A stretch of DNA of 64,000 nt from Macrobrachium rosenbergii. Taxonomy: Eukaryota > Arthropoda > Malacostraca > Decapoda > Palaemonidae. The notes beneath the pieces are model-generated. The model searched no databases. It was not told the DNA's origin and saw only the letters and a program-made list of their open reading frames with translations. The position numbers and the translations under genes are program-made. The stretch is from NCBI RefSeq assembly GCF_040412425.1, contig NC_089763.1:51135087-51199086 (forward strand). Direction: 5' to 3'. Position 1 is the first letter of the stretch, and each line of letters begins with the position of its first letter. Below, piece after piece: positions 1 to 12,719 of this stretch.

Positions 1-616
1 AGGTTAACTTAAATTCATGGATAACGATTGTTTTGGGGAAGCTGAGTGCAGCATAGGAAGATCTAAGTTTGTACTCTCTAGGAGTGGAAAAAGAATGAAG
101 GAAATGGTTGAAGAAGGAAAATGGGTGATTTTGCTGGTTGATTTTCACGAATGCGACGGTGTTTAAGGACTAGCATTCAGATATTTTAGTAGAATATGTG
201 GTCTCAAAACAAGTATATTCTAAGTAAATTTAAACAAACGCACATATTGAGAAAGAAATAAAAGTAGAACAAAGAGAGAGAGAGAGGAGAGGGACCCAAA
301 CGGGGAATAAGCGTATCAAGCTTGAACGGTTAGATAACAAGTATGCGCAAAAAATTCAAGGATCTTATCAAGGACAACCGGAGTAACTTGATAAAGGTGC
401 ACAGGAAAAGGCATAAAAGAAACGCATAAAAGAAGGACAAGGTGGGAGGTTCCAATAAGAAAATATATTTGAATAAATGTTGCAGAATGTTTCACAAGAA
501 GAATTAAGAGATTAAGAGGAAGGTGAGAGTAGAAAGAGTTGAAGGCAATCAAAATTCAGCGACAGATTTGAGTACTGTAAGAACGAGAAGAAATTGCACG
601 GGGAGAAGTGAATGCG
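1..616. other. Unassigned A/G-rich sequence
   Basis: No coding similarity or repeat family is recognisable. There is a short purine run with GA repeats near 271-295. The short antisense open frames here are low-complexity and I do not regard them as genes. It may be the decayed 5' part of the LINE that becomes recognisable further downstream. Confidence 0.4.
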
Positions 617-1735
617 GAGGGAAAGGTTAATTATGATATAATTTAGATCTCAGCATAAAAGACGGATGTAGGGAAAAGCCATCTAACATGGATGTAGTCT
701 TGTCGATGGTATAAATGCTTTGAAGAATTGCTGTTTGTAAAAGAGAGGAAAGACGCAGATGTAAATTATACAAGAGTAGAAAGGATTGATGAATGTTTGA
801 GAATGCTTGTGGAAGTGACCGCTGGAGACGCAAAAGAATCATTCTGAAAAGCATGAAGAATGGAAAAGCAGCTTTATACTACATAAACGAGAAGCTGAGC
901 AAGGTTGCAAGAAATGTCTGGATAAAGAAAATGTTCCAAAAGAATAGATGAAAGGAATAACTGTTCTACTAAAATAGGAGAAAGGTAATAAATGTGTCTA
1001 CGAAATGAGAGGTATATCATCATTGAATGCACCCGGGAAGGGGGTCGGGTTTGGACTGGGAACGGACAGAAAAAGGCTGTGTGTGTGTGATGCACGTTCA
1101 CTGAAAGCTAGTACTGAGAGAGGCACGATGTGGAAGGTGCTGATAAAACATGATGAGTGACTAGTTTGGTGCACATATTCTTTGATCTTAGCTAAGGATG
1201 TGAACTGTCCCCATGGTTGCTTAATAAGTTCATGGATGGCGTGGCGAAAGAAATAAATAAAAATACAAATGGCGAGGTAAGTTTGAATGAAATTTTAGTG
1301 GCTGATGCTTACATATATAACAATCTTAATAGGTGATAGTGAAGAGAATATGGCGAAACATAAAAGGTTGAATGGGAATAATATTAAGTATGAGGCCATG
1401 AGAGTAAATTAATCCAAGAAGATAAAACAATGAATGTTAGCACGAACTATGGAAAAGTGGAAGTTGTTGATTCCTATAGCGATTTACGAATAACTGTAGT
1501 GCAAAGAGAAAAGAGAAAAGATAATAGAATAGGCGATGCAAGGAAAATTGCAAGGGCTCTCCAAATGCTTCGAAACAAAAGTTAAATGCATGAAGCTAAA
1601 ATTGGAACATATGAAAGGATGGTTGGTTGAACTACGATATCGACGTAAAGAACGGATGTTGGCTGCAAATAGAGAAGAAATGGAGACAGGGGATGCGAGT
1701 AATATTATTGTTTGCGTAATTTATGTTGAGTAAGA
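617..1735 (+). mobile_element. Decayed LINE family A, reverse transcriptase remnant
   Basis: Translated piecewise in shifting plus-strand frames, this stretch carries signatures of a non-LTR retrotransposon reverse transcriptase. Near 960-1040 there is a block resembling the upstream RT motif that ends in RGIS (here RGISSLNAPGKG). Near 1205-1260 the peptide SPWLLNKFMDGVAKEI matches the RT palm/thumb segment normally written SPWLFNxFMDGVxKE, and a degraded LVADA follows where the LFADD catalytic box should be. Around 1535-1640 a stretch resembles the post-RT segment that precedes YGxExW. Many stops and frameshifts interrupt it, so it is dead. A second copy of the same family lies at about 29.1-30.1 kb and shares the FMDGxxKE segment. 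The exact clade was not determined. What is seen is the motif order; the family assignment is inferred. Confidence 0.55.
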
Positions 1736-2869
<1,134 letters not shown>

Positions 2870-3039
2870 GAAAAGTGAAAATTGGCCCTTTCTATGTCTA
2901 ACTGAGACATTTAGACAATGAGCTGAACACTGGGTATGTTACACATTACTGTAAGGAAAACTGCAGAGTACTTTACTCAGATATTCTGGGCTTAAGGTAG
3001 TTGTGCCCTTAACTACGATTTGATGTTTTTATCTAAGAA

Positions 3040-3620
3040 ACTTGCAAGTAGTAACAAGTCGAAGGTTGAGTTTTTAATCCAAGGGTTTTATGACCCTGAC
3101 TTTACTTATCGTCATAACATCCCACATGCGCAAGGCATGGCTATATACATAAGTCTGGATGACCTATTTATCGTCAGAAAAATTTGGAGAGTAGTTGCCA
3201 TGTTCTTTGTTTGAAAATTTTCAATAAGTTCTACAGTGTTTACGTCTTTGCTGTTTACCGCAATCCAAATATTGACGATTCTATATATAATAACTGTCTC
3301 TTGGAAGGATTTAGTATCGCTCAGTCACAGGATTCAAAAACTTCATTTATTATTTCTGGAGACTAATGCAAAGCACAGCAAGTGGCTAAATTCAAATGCC
3401 ACAGATCAACATGGCCGGTCTGCTCTTGAGTTCTGTGTATCCTCCTATTTTGTCCAGCTAACTGAGGAACCCACGCAAATTTCTGATAACAGATTAGACC
3501 TCATACTCACTGATTTTCCAGCTATTTTCATGTCCATGATCTTTAAATATATGGCACTTCTGATCATTGCGCCATTGAGATGGACATATCTGTCAATCAG
3601 GATATTCCTAATGCCAACAT
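3040..3620 (+). pseudogene. LINE apurinic-like endonuclease domain, broken
   Basis: Encodes the endonuclease/exonuclease/phosphatase-type domain that nicks target DNA in non-LTR retrotransposons. The visible blocks are VYVFAVYRNPNIDD, matching the VxxVYRxPN block, then FIISGD followed in another frame by TNAKHSKWLN, matching the SGDFNAxHxxW catalytic block, then NRLDLILTD, matching the RLDLxLT block. The SGD and NAKH halves lie in different frames, so a frameshift near 3360-3370 separates them. Further upstream, DPDFTYRHNIPHAQGMAIYI resembles the N-terminal part of the domain. Stops near 3213 and 3364 confirm inactivity. It sits immediately upstream of the reverse transcriptase, as expected for this class. 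Confidence 0.75.
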
Positions 3621-3636
3621 TAGAAAAACGGTCTGA

Positions 3637-5712
3637 ATGAAATCTAGAGCCAACTGGGATCGCATTATTGAATTTTGTCAGGCACTTAATGTTTCAGATG
3701 CTATATTAGATCCTGATACCAAGAGAAAATTAAATGAAATACTGATGGCTATTTTAAAAGATATGTCCCTAGAAAGGTCATCAAATTCAGGACAAATGAC
3801 CAGCCATGAAGACGAGCTTACCATGACAAACAGACCAAATTTAACACTTGAAGGCGAAATCGTTCAAATGAAAATTGAATCACTTTTGTTGAGTAGAACT
3901 TGCCAAACAGCCACGAGAAATTACAATAATTCCTTCAACAGAAAACTTGAAGGAATTACTCAGTCTCATCTGTGCTGGACCAAACTGTCATCGTCTGTCT
4001 TTGGGTCGGGCTGGTCTTCCATTCCACCACCACTAATAGATGATGATAGATTGGTTCCTGACCCTAGGGAAAAGGCTCTTACATTCCACCACCACTAATA
4101 GATGATGGTAGATTGGTTACTGGCTCTAGGGAAAAGGCTGAACTGCTTCATGGAGCTCTTGAAGCTAAGCAATCAGCTGAGGATGTCTCTCTCCCCGATG
4201 CTTGTCATCCTGAACCTATTCTTACAAAATTTGCATTTCGCTCTAGGGATGTTAAAAAAAGTCTTGATAATCTTGATAGCTGGGGTGAAAAAGATTCTGA
4301 TGGTTTCTCCCCCTTTGTTTTCTTAAAAAAGTTTCTAGTGTTGTCTCCCGAGATCAGTAGATATGGTGATGTAGTATCTTTGCGGATGAGCGCAAGCTTA
4401 GTAATACAGTGCCTGTTCCAAACAATGGCATCTCTGCAGACTACGGTAACTACAGGCCAATTTCTATTCTCCCTGTGCTGTCCACAGTTGCAGAAAATCT
4501 TACTTTTAAGCCACTATGTAAATATGTGGAATCTAAAGCACTGTTAGCTGATAGTCAATTACATACAGGATGCAGTTATGTACCTGCAATGCTCTTTTAG
4601 ACTTGACATGCCATTTGCAAGAGAACCTTGATAAGGGTTTTGAATACAGAGTAATTCAAATAGATTTTAGTGCTGCTTTCGATTTAGTAAATCACAAGGT
4701 CCTTAAGAATCTTCGAGTGGGTGGATATGTTTTAGGATTACTTCAAGATTTCCTTACTGGAAGGCAATAGCGAGTTGTTGTTGCTGAGATCTTTAGAGAA
4801 CCAAGACCTACTGTGTCTGGAGTTCCACACGGGAGTATTCTTGGCCCGCTGTTCCCGCTGTTATTTTTAGTGTAAATAGGTGATATGGTTGTTGACCTGG
4901 AAAACAAGATTGTTTAGTATGCTGATGATGCAACACCTGTGGGTGTGGTCAAGTCTCCACTTATAAAAAATGAAGCTGCCCTCAGCATCAATCGGGACAT
5001 GGACCGGATCAGTGAATGGTATAGTCAGTGGGGGTATGAGGTTAAACTCCAGTAAAATGAAAACACTATTGATTAGCAGATCTCGTACAGATTTTTCACC
5101 TCATTCTCCCCTTCAGGTGGATGGGACTGCTGAATGAATCTGGAGCTTCTACTATTATAAATGTAACTTTTGACTCACATCGTACTGTAGAGAAACATCT
5201 AATGAAAGTTTCAATAAATGCTGCACGAAAATTAAGTATTGTTCGTAATGCCTCATATATTTATAACAGCGACAAAATCAGTGCAACCTGTTTTAGGTCA
5301 TTTGTACTTCTTTTACTAGAATACTGTTCTCCGGTGTGGATGTCTGCTTCTGCCAGAGATTTATCTCTCTTAAACAGAGTGGTTCGTGGTGGTAGGTTTC
5401 TGTTTCCTAATAGTAGCAGTTATGACTTGGACCATCGACGGATGGTCTCTTGTTTGTTAATTTCTCATAAGTTTTATTTTAACAGAAATCTTCACATTCA
5501 CAATATATCCCTGATCCCCTTTTCCTGCCAAGAGCAACCAGACTTGCGGAACAGCAGCTCCAGTACGCAGTAAATGTGCCTCGTTATCGAATTTTTCAGT
5601 TCCAGAGGTCCTTTATTCCTCATACCGTTGGACTGTGGAACAGCCTCATTGAGGATGTCGTGCAATTGGAACTTCAGAAGTTCAAGCGAAGATGCAATGC
5701 ATTGCTATCCTA
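3637..5712 (+). pseudogene. LINE reverse transcriptase and C-terminal region, broken
   Basis: Starts with a linker (KSRANWDRI...) and continues into reverse transcriptase. Visible RT motifs in order are NYRPISILPVLS near 4450, IQIDFSAAFDLVNH near 4650-4692 with the first catalytic Asp, SGVPHGSILGPL near 4815-4850, and YADDA at 4918-4932 with the catalytic Asp pair. The YADDA box is directly preceded by a stop codon. Downstream, FRSFVLLLLEYCSPVW and the DLDHRRMVSC segment match the conserved region after RT in CR1/Jockey-like elements. Coding similarity fades near 5712. Frame changes occur near 4100, 4550, 4760 and 5120. The enzyme would copy element RNA at the nicked target; this copy cannot. 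Confidence 0.8.
4021..4139 (+). repeat. 62-bp tandem duplication inside the LINE ORF
   Basis: A segment beginning ATTCCACCACCAC occurs at about 4021-4077 and again at about 4083-4139, with only a few differences. The 62-bp offset is not a multiple of three, so the duplication shifts the reading frame between the linker and the reverse transcriptase. Confidence 0.9.
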
Positions 5713-5948
5713 ATAAAATTCGCCTTGTCTTTTAATAATTTACTTACATATTTATTTATTTATTTATTTGTTAATTTATCTGATTTTTTCTAATAACTGA
5801 TCTCCCTTTCTGTATTTTCATTTACCTTCTGTTAATTCTTTTGAATGAACACCATATCCTTTGGAAGCTTGAATTTCAAGTCAAAGACCACTGTGGAGTT
5901 GTCCATGTGAATAGGGTTCCTCTTCTGAATAATAATAATAATAATTAT

Positions 5949-7621
5949 GGCCCATGTAAATTTTGATCTATTGTCAACAATTCATGCTGAATAATTGTCA
6001 TAAATGGTATAGCTATTCCAAATTAAACACACAGTTTACATTGGACAATAATTAGCTGGTGCTACAGTCTACTCATGAGACAAGATTGAAATCTTGTTAC
6101 TTGTTTTCTAAAGAAGCTCTTAGGTGACCAGTGGTTTGTCAGACTTCAACGTATTAAGCCTGTATAAGCACAGCTGATGCTTTACAACGTAAAATGAAAG
6201 GATTGGTGGCAGAGTCAAAATCATCTATGGTCTATTTTGCAATGACCAAAAAGATATATTGAAAAGTGAAAGCAGAGAGCAGCTACCCTTCAACAGAACT
6301 GAACTGAGCTCTAGCTGAAGTTGAATGCCTTTGATTAAGTTCTGCCATAAAATAGGGTGTGGATACCTTCTTCAGATGAGAACAATATTACAAACAGTTC
6401 AAGATGAATCCCACACGAATTAGATGGACTTGTTGAAGTACATGTGGCATCTAAAGAGCATACGGGGATCACGATATAAGCGTCCTAATGTATACTAATA
6501 TTTTCACAAAAGAAATAAAAATGATAACGAATTTCAGGCAGTTCGGATTCTACATTCTCAGACATAATTGGGAAATTTTAAGAAACCCTATTTATAGTAA
6601 TGTACAATTGTCTGGAAATATGAAAATATGTCATGTTTCGTCTTCCTAGTTTCCATATAGTATCTAGATCAGGATTGATGTCATTATTCAAGATTAAATG
6701 AGGGCCAGAATGATTTTATAAAGTGTTGAAACGAAAAGAAAGATGAATTTTGGCTGGACTTATCAACATATGTATGGTAGGGCAGAAGGGGTGTTGATGC
6801 GGGTCAATGGGTGCGAGGAAGAAAGAGTGAAGTGAAATAAAAGAACAAAAGGACAATTATACAGTAGATTTTAAATGTTACAATACGAAGCAAAGTCAGC
6901 TTCTGCCGAAAACAGACCCGTCGGACAAGAAGTGAATTCGCTAGAAAAGATACTACTCAAACTATTGCGCCAACTCTTGTCAAAGGTCTTGAAATTTCTA
7001 GTACAGTGACGGATCCAATCAACTGAACTTCACAGAATCTACACTGATAACTGTTGCAAGATTCCAAGTGGTTTACGTAAATTTCAAGTTGCGTTTCAAA
7101 GACCTTCTCTACGAGAGGATTATAGATAGATGGGTTAGTTTGGTCATCTTCTTTAAAATCAGGCTGCACTTAAGTGTGCTCAGGAGATAGAAGATTAGCA
7201 TGTACTTAAAGTCAAAGCAAAAACGACGATAAAATCATCAGTCTTCGGGTTTTTCGCTAGAAGGTTCTAAAATATTTTGAGCTTCACTTATGCCAACATT
7301 ATGTAGTGAGTATTATTTTGAAGTGCTTGACCTTAATATCTGCCTTGTTGCTAAATTCAAAGCACAATGGCTCCACTCAGTCTATCACAAAAATAAATTC
7401 ACTTAATTCTTCACTAACTTTCACGATTCTTCTGACGGTTTTAGCTTTTAAAATGATAAGAACGAAAAAAACTTACAAAGCATCAATAATACGCAATTTC
7501 AAGAGGCACAATTAGTAAAAAAAAAAATGTATAACCGAACAGCTTAATTAAACATCAGCTGCATTACAGATAAATAATGCCCTCAGAGTTTTACATATTT
7601 TATCCATCATCTAAGATAAGA
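5949..7621. other. Unassigned intergenic sequence
   Basis: No coding region, RNA gene or clear repeat is recognised. A 70-codon antisense open frame at 6957-7169 has no recognisable domain and is treated as chance. Confidence 0.45.
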
Positions 7622-8520
<899 letters not shown>

Positions 8521-8528
8521 TGACGTCA
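8521..8528. promoter_or_regulatory. CRE-like palindrome
   Basis: A perfect TGACGTCA lies 13 bp before a strong hairpin and about 80 bp before a hammerhead-like motif. Function is not shown; it is listed because of this clustering. Confidence 0.3.
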
Positions 8529-8541
8529 CTGAATGACTATA

Positions 8542-8579
8542 ACAGTGTTATTTATAACTGTTGTTATAAATAACGCTGT
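8542..8579. repeat. 17-bp inverted repeat with 4-nt loop
   Basis: Arms at 8542-8558 and 8563-8579 are complementary over 17 positions apart from one position that is a G:T wobble in RNA. The loop is TGTT. The stem is AT-rich with GC-containing ends and could form in RNA or as a small cruciform. Confidence 0.85.
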
Positions 8580-8600
8580 ACACAGTATGTAGAGTTAGTT

Positions 8601-8656
8601 GTACCCTCCCCTGAGGACCGTGTGCTTGACACCGAAATAAATACTTATTGTGAGTT
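8601..8656 (+). ncRNA. Hammerhead-ribozyme-like motif (putative, degenerate)
   Basis: CTGAGGA at 8611-8617 fits the conserved CUGANGA core, and GAAA at 8634-8637 fits the second core strand. Between them a 4-bp stem (8620-8623 with 8629-8632) could be stem II, but its closing positions are mismatched. After GAAA, ATAA at 8637-8640 pairs with TTAT at 8645-8648 as stem III, giving the required A15.1-U16.1 pair, followed by T at 8649 as the cleavage-site nucleotide. CCTCCC before the core partly pairs with the bases from 8650 as stem I. Such type I motifs are known from Penelope-like elements and retrozymes. The defective stem II makes activity doubtful, and no reverse transcriptase is nearby. 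Confidence 0.35.
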
Positions 8657-8940
8657 TAAAAAACAATTGACAATTATAACTTCTGGTTTCTTGCGGATTT
8701 TCCTGGTTTTCTGTGAAGAAAAAAATAGTGAGAAGCTAATTATAACTGTATAACAAAGAAACCATACCGCACGAAGAAATAAGAATAAAAAGGAAGCACC
8801 TGTCAAAGAATAGAACAGAAAATGAAATGATAAATAAAAATGGCATTTTACCGAACAGTAGCAGACAACTACAAAAAGAGAAAGCTATGTAAAATAAAAA
8901 ATTTATGCCACAAAATTATTAGTGCAGAATATATATATAC

Positions 8941-8950
<10 letters not shown>
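8657..8950. other. Unassigned A-rich spacer
   Basis: Mostly A-rich sequence between the ribozyme-like motif and the next microsatellite. Nothing further is recognised. Confidence 0.4.
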
Positions 8951-9035
<85 letters not shown>

Positions 9036-9043
9036 TATATATA
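8951..9043. repeat. (TA)n microsatellite
   Basis: Uninterrupted TA repeats with a single phase change near 9029. Confidence 0.97.
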
Positions 9044-12000
9044 CGTACATAATCTCAATACGATATTCCTTATTTCGAAAACATCGTGCACAAGGACATA
9101 ATCTCTCGTGGAATGCATGGTAATGAATGGAAAATATCAGGATGTATGACTAGATAAAAAAAAAATATCCGTATTTAATGGCCCTTAACCGTGAGAAAGA
9201 GCATGGGAAATCATCCTTACAAACTAGTTCAGTATACAGCGATTTTTTTTATAAGAACGGAATTATCATTATCATTATCGCTCCAGATAACACTAACCAC
9301 GACCTTTCGGGATTGAAGACCGTAAATAACCATAGAAAATTCACCAAAGACACCATCATTTAAGCCAGGAGCAAAAGGCTGGTTCTCAGGTACTCGCCAT
9401 GATGACATGGTAATCGTAAAAACGTGAATGTTTTGCATATTATCCTGAGCCCCGCGTTATAGATGATACGAGTTCCCGTTAGGAGCGAGTCGATAATGCC
9501 CTTCTCTCCATAACTCACGGCCCGGGGAAAGGAAGTTGTAAAGAATATTTACACGCCCCTTTGGAATGCCTCACCGCTCCCCCGAGCAAATGTTCGGAAA
9601 AAAAGAAGAAAAAAATTAGAAATATAAAAGCGATACCCACGAAAAAAGACGAGAGGAGATACAAGGGGAAATATAGATGACTACTGATTTATTACGGTAT
9701 ATTTCACATGTAAGCCTTTTGATGATCCGCGTTGGGTCTGGTACAGAAAATCAAACTTCGTTTATCGTTTTTATTCTCATGGTCCTTTCTAAAATCTCTT
9801 CTACCTACTTGGAAATGTGGAAACTGTTGATTTTGTATATTTTTAAAACGTAATTAACATGTAATATTCATAGATTATGTATATTTTTAGCTATATGCGT
9901 AATCAACAAGCAATATTTATAATTAATAATTTTGTACTGGGAAATTCCCATTATATAATGTTCTCTTACTTGTTTCATCTTATTTATAACTTGTACTTTC
10001 GATTAATTACTGAAAGTGTCAGAGAGCCGTAGAATTTGAATCCTTCAGGAAACACGATGCAGGAGAAAGACTGAACGGACGCACCCGAGAAGAAAATCAA
10101 TGGATAACGGTAGTCCGTAACCGCATTTAGGTCCATATGTCTTCTCCCTAAAGCTTCTCCCTCAATCATCCTCGCCTTCATTATACCATACTGTTTTCCT
10201 CTCTTTTTCATCTAATTCGTATTCGTAAATCCCTCATTTCTGTTTCACAAATCGTCTTGAGCCGAACATCTCGAAAGCCTATAGAAATCGTTCCCATTTC
10301 CCTTCCACATTTCACTATAAGCGATCAGAAATGACAATCGGCGATAAAATGAGAAGAAAATCACAATGACGCTAATGAATGGTTGAGTGACGAAGAGATA
10401 AGGGCTCGCAGTTGGAGTGGAACCAATGGCGGGAAGGATCCACGAGAATGAGAGACATTCGTTTTGACCGAGAAGTGGTCACCATCCAATACTTTTTTAT
10501 TCGTCTTTTTTCCTATACGTGCCAGAATGTGAGAGACTAATGGAGGAATTGAGACGTATGGAACAGTACTGATTGAGGTTCATAGTTTCTTAATGGCCTG
10601 TGGAAAATGAATAGAAATGGAGACTTTACAACGAGAAAAAAACAGTATGGAAACCTGCTGAGAATCGATGTAGAAAATAAAATATTTCTGCAATTTTGAC
10701 ATCAACCGGAGGATTAAATTTTATTGGCTCTTTGAATATTCATCTTAATTTATCACCTTAAAGAAAATAAAAGAATTTTTTTATTCTCGCGGGATGTTGT
10801 AGCAAAATTAAATGTTATCCTCATTCATATCCATTCAGGAGACAATGGAAAACATAAAAAACCAAAAAGTAAAAGACTACAGTAAAATATTTCTCTCCTA
10901 TATATATTTTTCATCGCCATTAAGTTGGAGAGTTTCAAACTATTGTCTATTCAAGTAAACTGTCTGAAAACACACTCACATACACACAAAACACAAAATA
11001 ACATTTGACAGTACCCGTAATATTTGATTTTTGTCGTTATCGCAATAACAAGCAAATACAGGAGGACACGGAAAATATTAGCCAACATTTTGTAGAATAA
11101 CAGGCAAGTTGTAATAAAGAATGAGAAGTCGAAGGAGGCACGTTTTTGTTAAAAGTATACAAGATCAAGAAAAACGCTAAAACACCAGTGCTGACCACGC
11201 CATAACCCAAATCCGTAGGAAGCAATTGTGTTGGTGACCACCATATTGATTCTACTACTTAACTTCTAACATACTGAAACTTCGCAAGTTTGATACCCCT
11301 AAGGAGCTATATTTTTCTAATCCAGTGACCAAAATACCAACTCTCCCTAGTGCTGTAACTTCTGACAGGACGAGCTTCGCTTCCAAGACCTCCCTTAAGA
11401 GCTGTAACTTGACCAAAGGGCGCTGCCCACCCAGAGACCTCAGGGATATGTTTCACCACGTACCAGGTACCTTGCCTATCCAATATATTCTTTGAAGTGC
11501 GGAAGTGCATGCACGACAGATGCTAGGAGAGACTTTATTATCATTTGCTTTATAGTGAAAATACTAAAAGAGACTGGCTGGGCTTCAGAATGAAACCCTT
11601 TCTCATATTTCTCATTTACCCATGATAATATCAATAGCCAGGTGAATGCTTTTTCCACATCCATGTTATACTGAAGTTTGCTAGAACTGTACATGATACA
11701 TATATATAGATATAAACATACATACCCACCCATACATATATAATTATATATATATGTATGTATCATTAATCCTCTGGTGATTCTTGTACCTTTTAGACAC
11801 TTTTTTACCATTCTTCTAAAGCTGTCATATTTGTGTCCTAACAATGCGTAAATAAACGTGAAAGCGTTACTCTTCGTAACTCATATTGCTATTACTTTGA
11901 AATTTTGAATAACCAGAAAAACAACGATTTTGATCACTAAAAGTAAAAGGTAAAGTTGCTAGATGGAGAAGAATCCTGACAAGGAAAAGGATGAAAGAGC

Positions 12001-12476
12001 AGAGGGGCAGGAAACTAAAAAGCGGGAGGTGTTATAGGGATGGATGATGATGCTGTTTCCAAGAAGACCGGCGGCACCAAGGACGACTAATGGAAGAGAT
12101 CAGAGTATTGGTTGACTTCATTATTCATCTCTCTTAAGGACGACAACGAAGTAAACATCTCCTTGAGGATAACCCTTTCGAGGGAGCTCCCTCAATTTTA
12201 CGAGTGAAGCCAGAAAGCTCGATGTGCTCTTAGGTGAAATTATCTGAATGAAAGTCAAACTGATAGCGTTCCAGGCTTTCGATTGTTTCCCTATACAGTA
12301 TGCTCATCTAGTGCGCTTCGTGATCCTACACATCACACAACCCTTTTTTGAATGAGTATAATTATTTATCAGTTGTTTAATACTTTCTTCACGTAATTAC
12401 CATAATTTACATAAACAGCGCCGGAAGCAGTATTAGACTAATCTTCTACAATAATACAATCCGAGTGGATCTCTCT
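9044..12476. other. Long unassigned stretch
   Basis: About 3.4 kb without any coding region, tRNA-like structure or repeat that I recognise. It contains a short imperfect TA-rich patch at about 11697-11762. Open frames here are short and lack recognisable domains. Confidence 0.4.
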
Positions 12477-12715
12477 TGTTTGTCCACCACGGATGGGGCC
12501 GGCTAGGTAGGGGATCTGGAGGGTAGGGGAGACACGGCACATCCACCCTCCTCCTGCAAACTTGTTTGTCCGCCCAAGGTGGGGGCGGAGTGGGTGGGGG
12601 ATCGGGAAGGTAAGGGAGACATGACACATCCATCCTCCTCCTGCAAACCTGTTTGTCCGCCCCGGGTGGGGGCGGGGTAGGTATGGGATCGGGAGGTTAG
12701 GGGAGACATGACGGG
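12477..12715. repeat. GC-rich minisatellite, about 86-bp unit, nearly three copies
   Basis: Units begin with TGTTTGTCC at about 12477, 12563 and 12650, so the periods are 86 and 87 bp. Each unit holds a G-rich half, a TAGGGGAGACA-type segment and a pyrimidine-rich CCTCCTCCTGCAAAC segment. The third copy is partial. G-runs in copies two and three (about 12581-12606 and 12664-12690) fit the four-run G-quadruplex pattern. Frames are open on the minus strand because the unit lacks stops; no protein is claimed. Confidence 0.9.
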
Positions 12716-12719
12716 CAGC

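Larger units (their letters stand above)
2870..5948 (+). mobile_element. Non-LTR retrotransposon family B (Jockey/CR1-like), degenerate
   Basis: A plus-strand LINE about 3 kb long with the order endonuclease, linker, reverse transcriptase, C-terminal region, 3' UTR and simple-repeat tail. The 3' end is marked by an AAT-type repeat at about 5927-5948, as in CR1/Jockey-type elements that end in short microsatellite tails rather than poly(A). Coding frames are broken by several stops and shifts, and by a tandem duplication near 4021-4139. The 5' boundary is approximate because the start of the endonuclease domain is too decayed to define. The family level is recognised from motifs; the precise clade is inferred. 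Confidence 0.8.
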
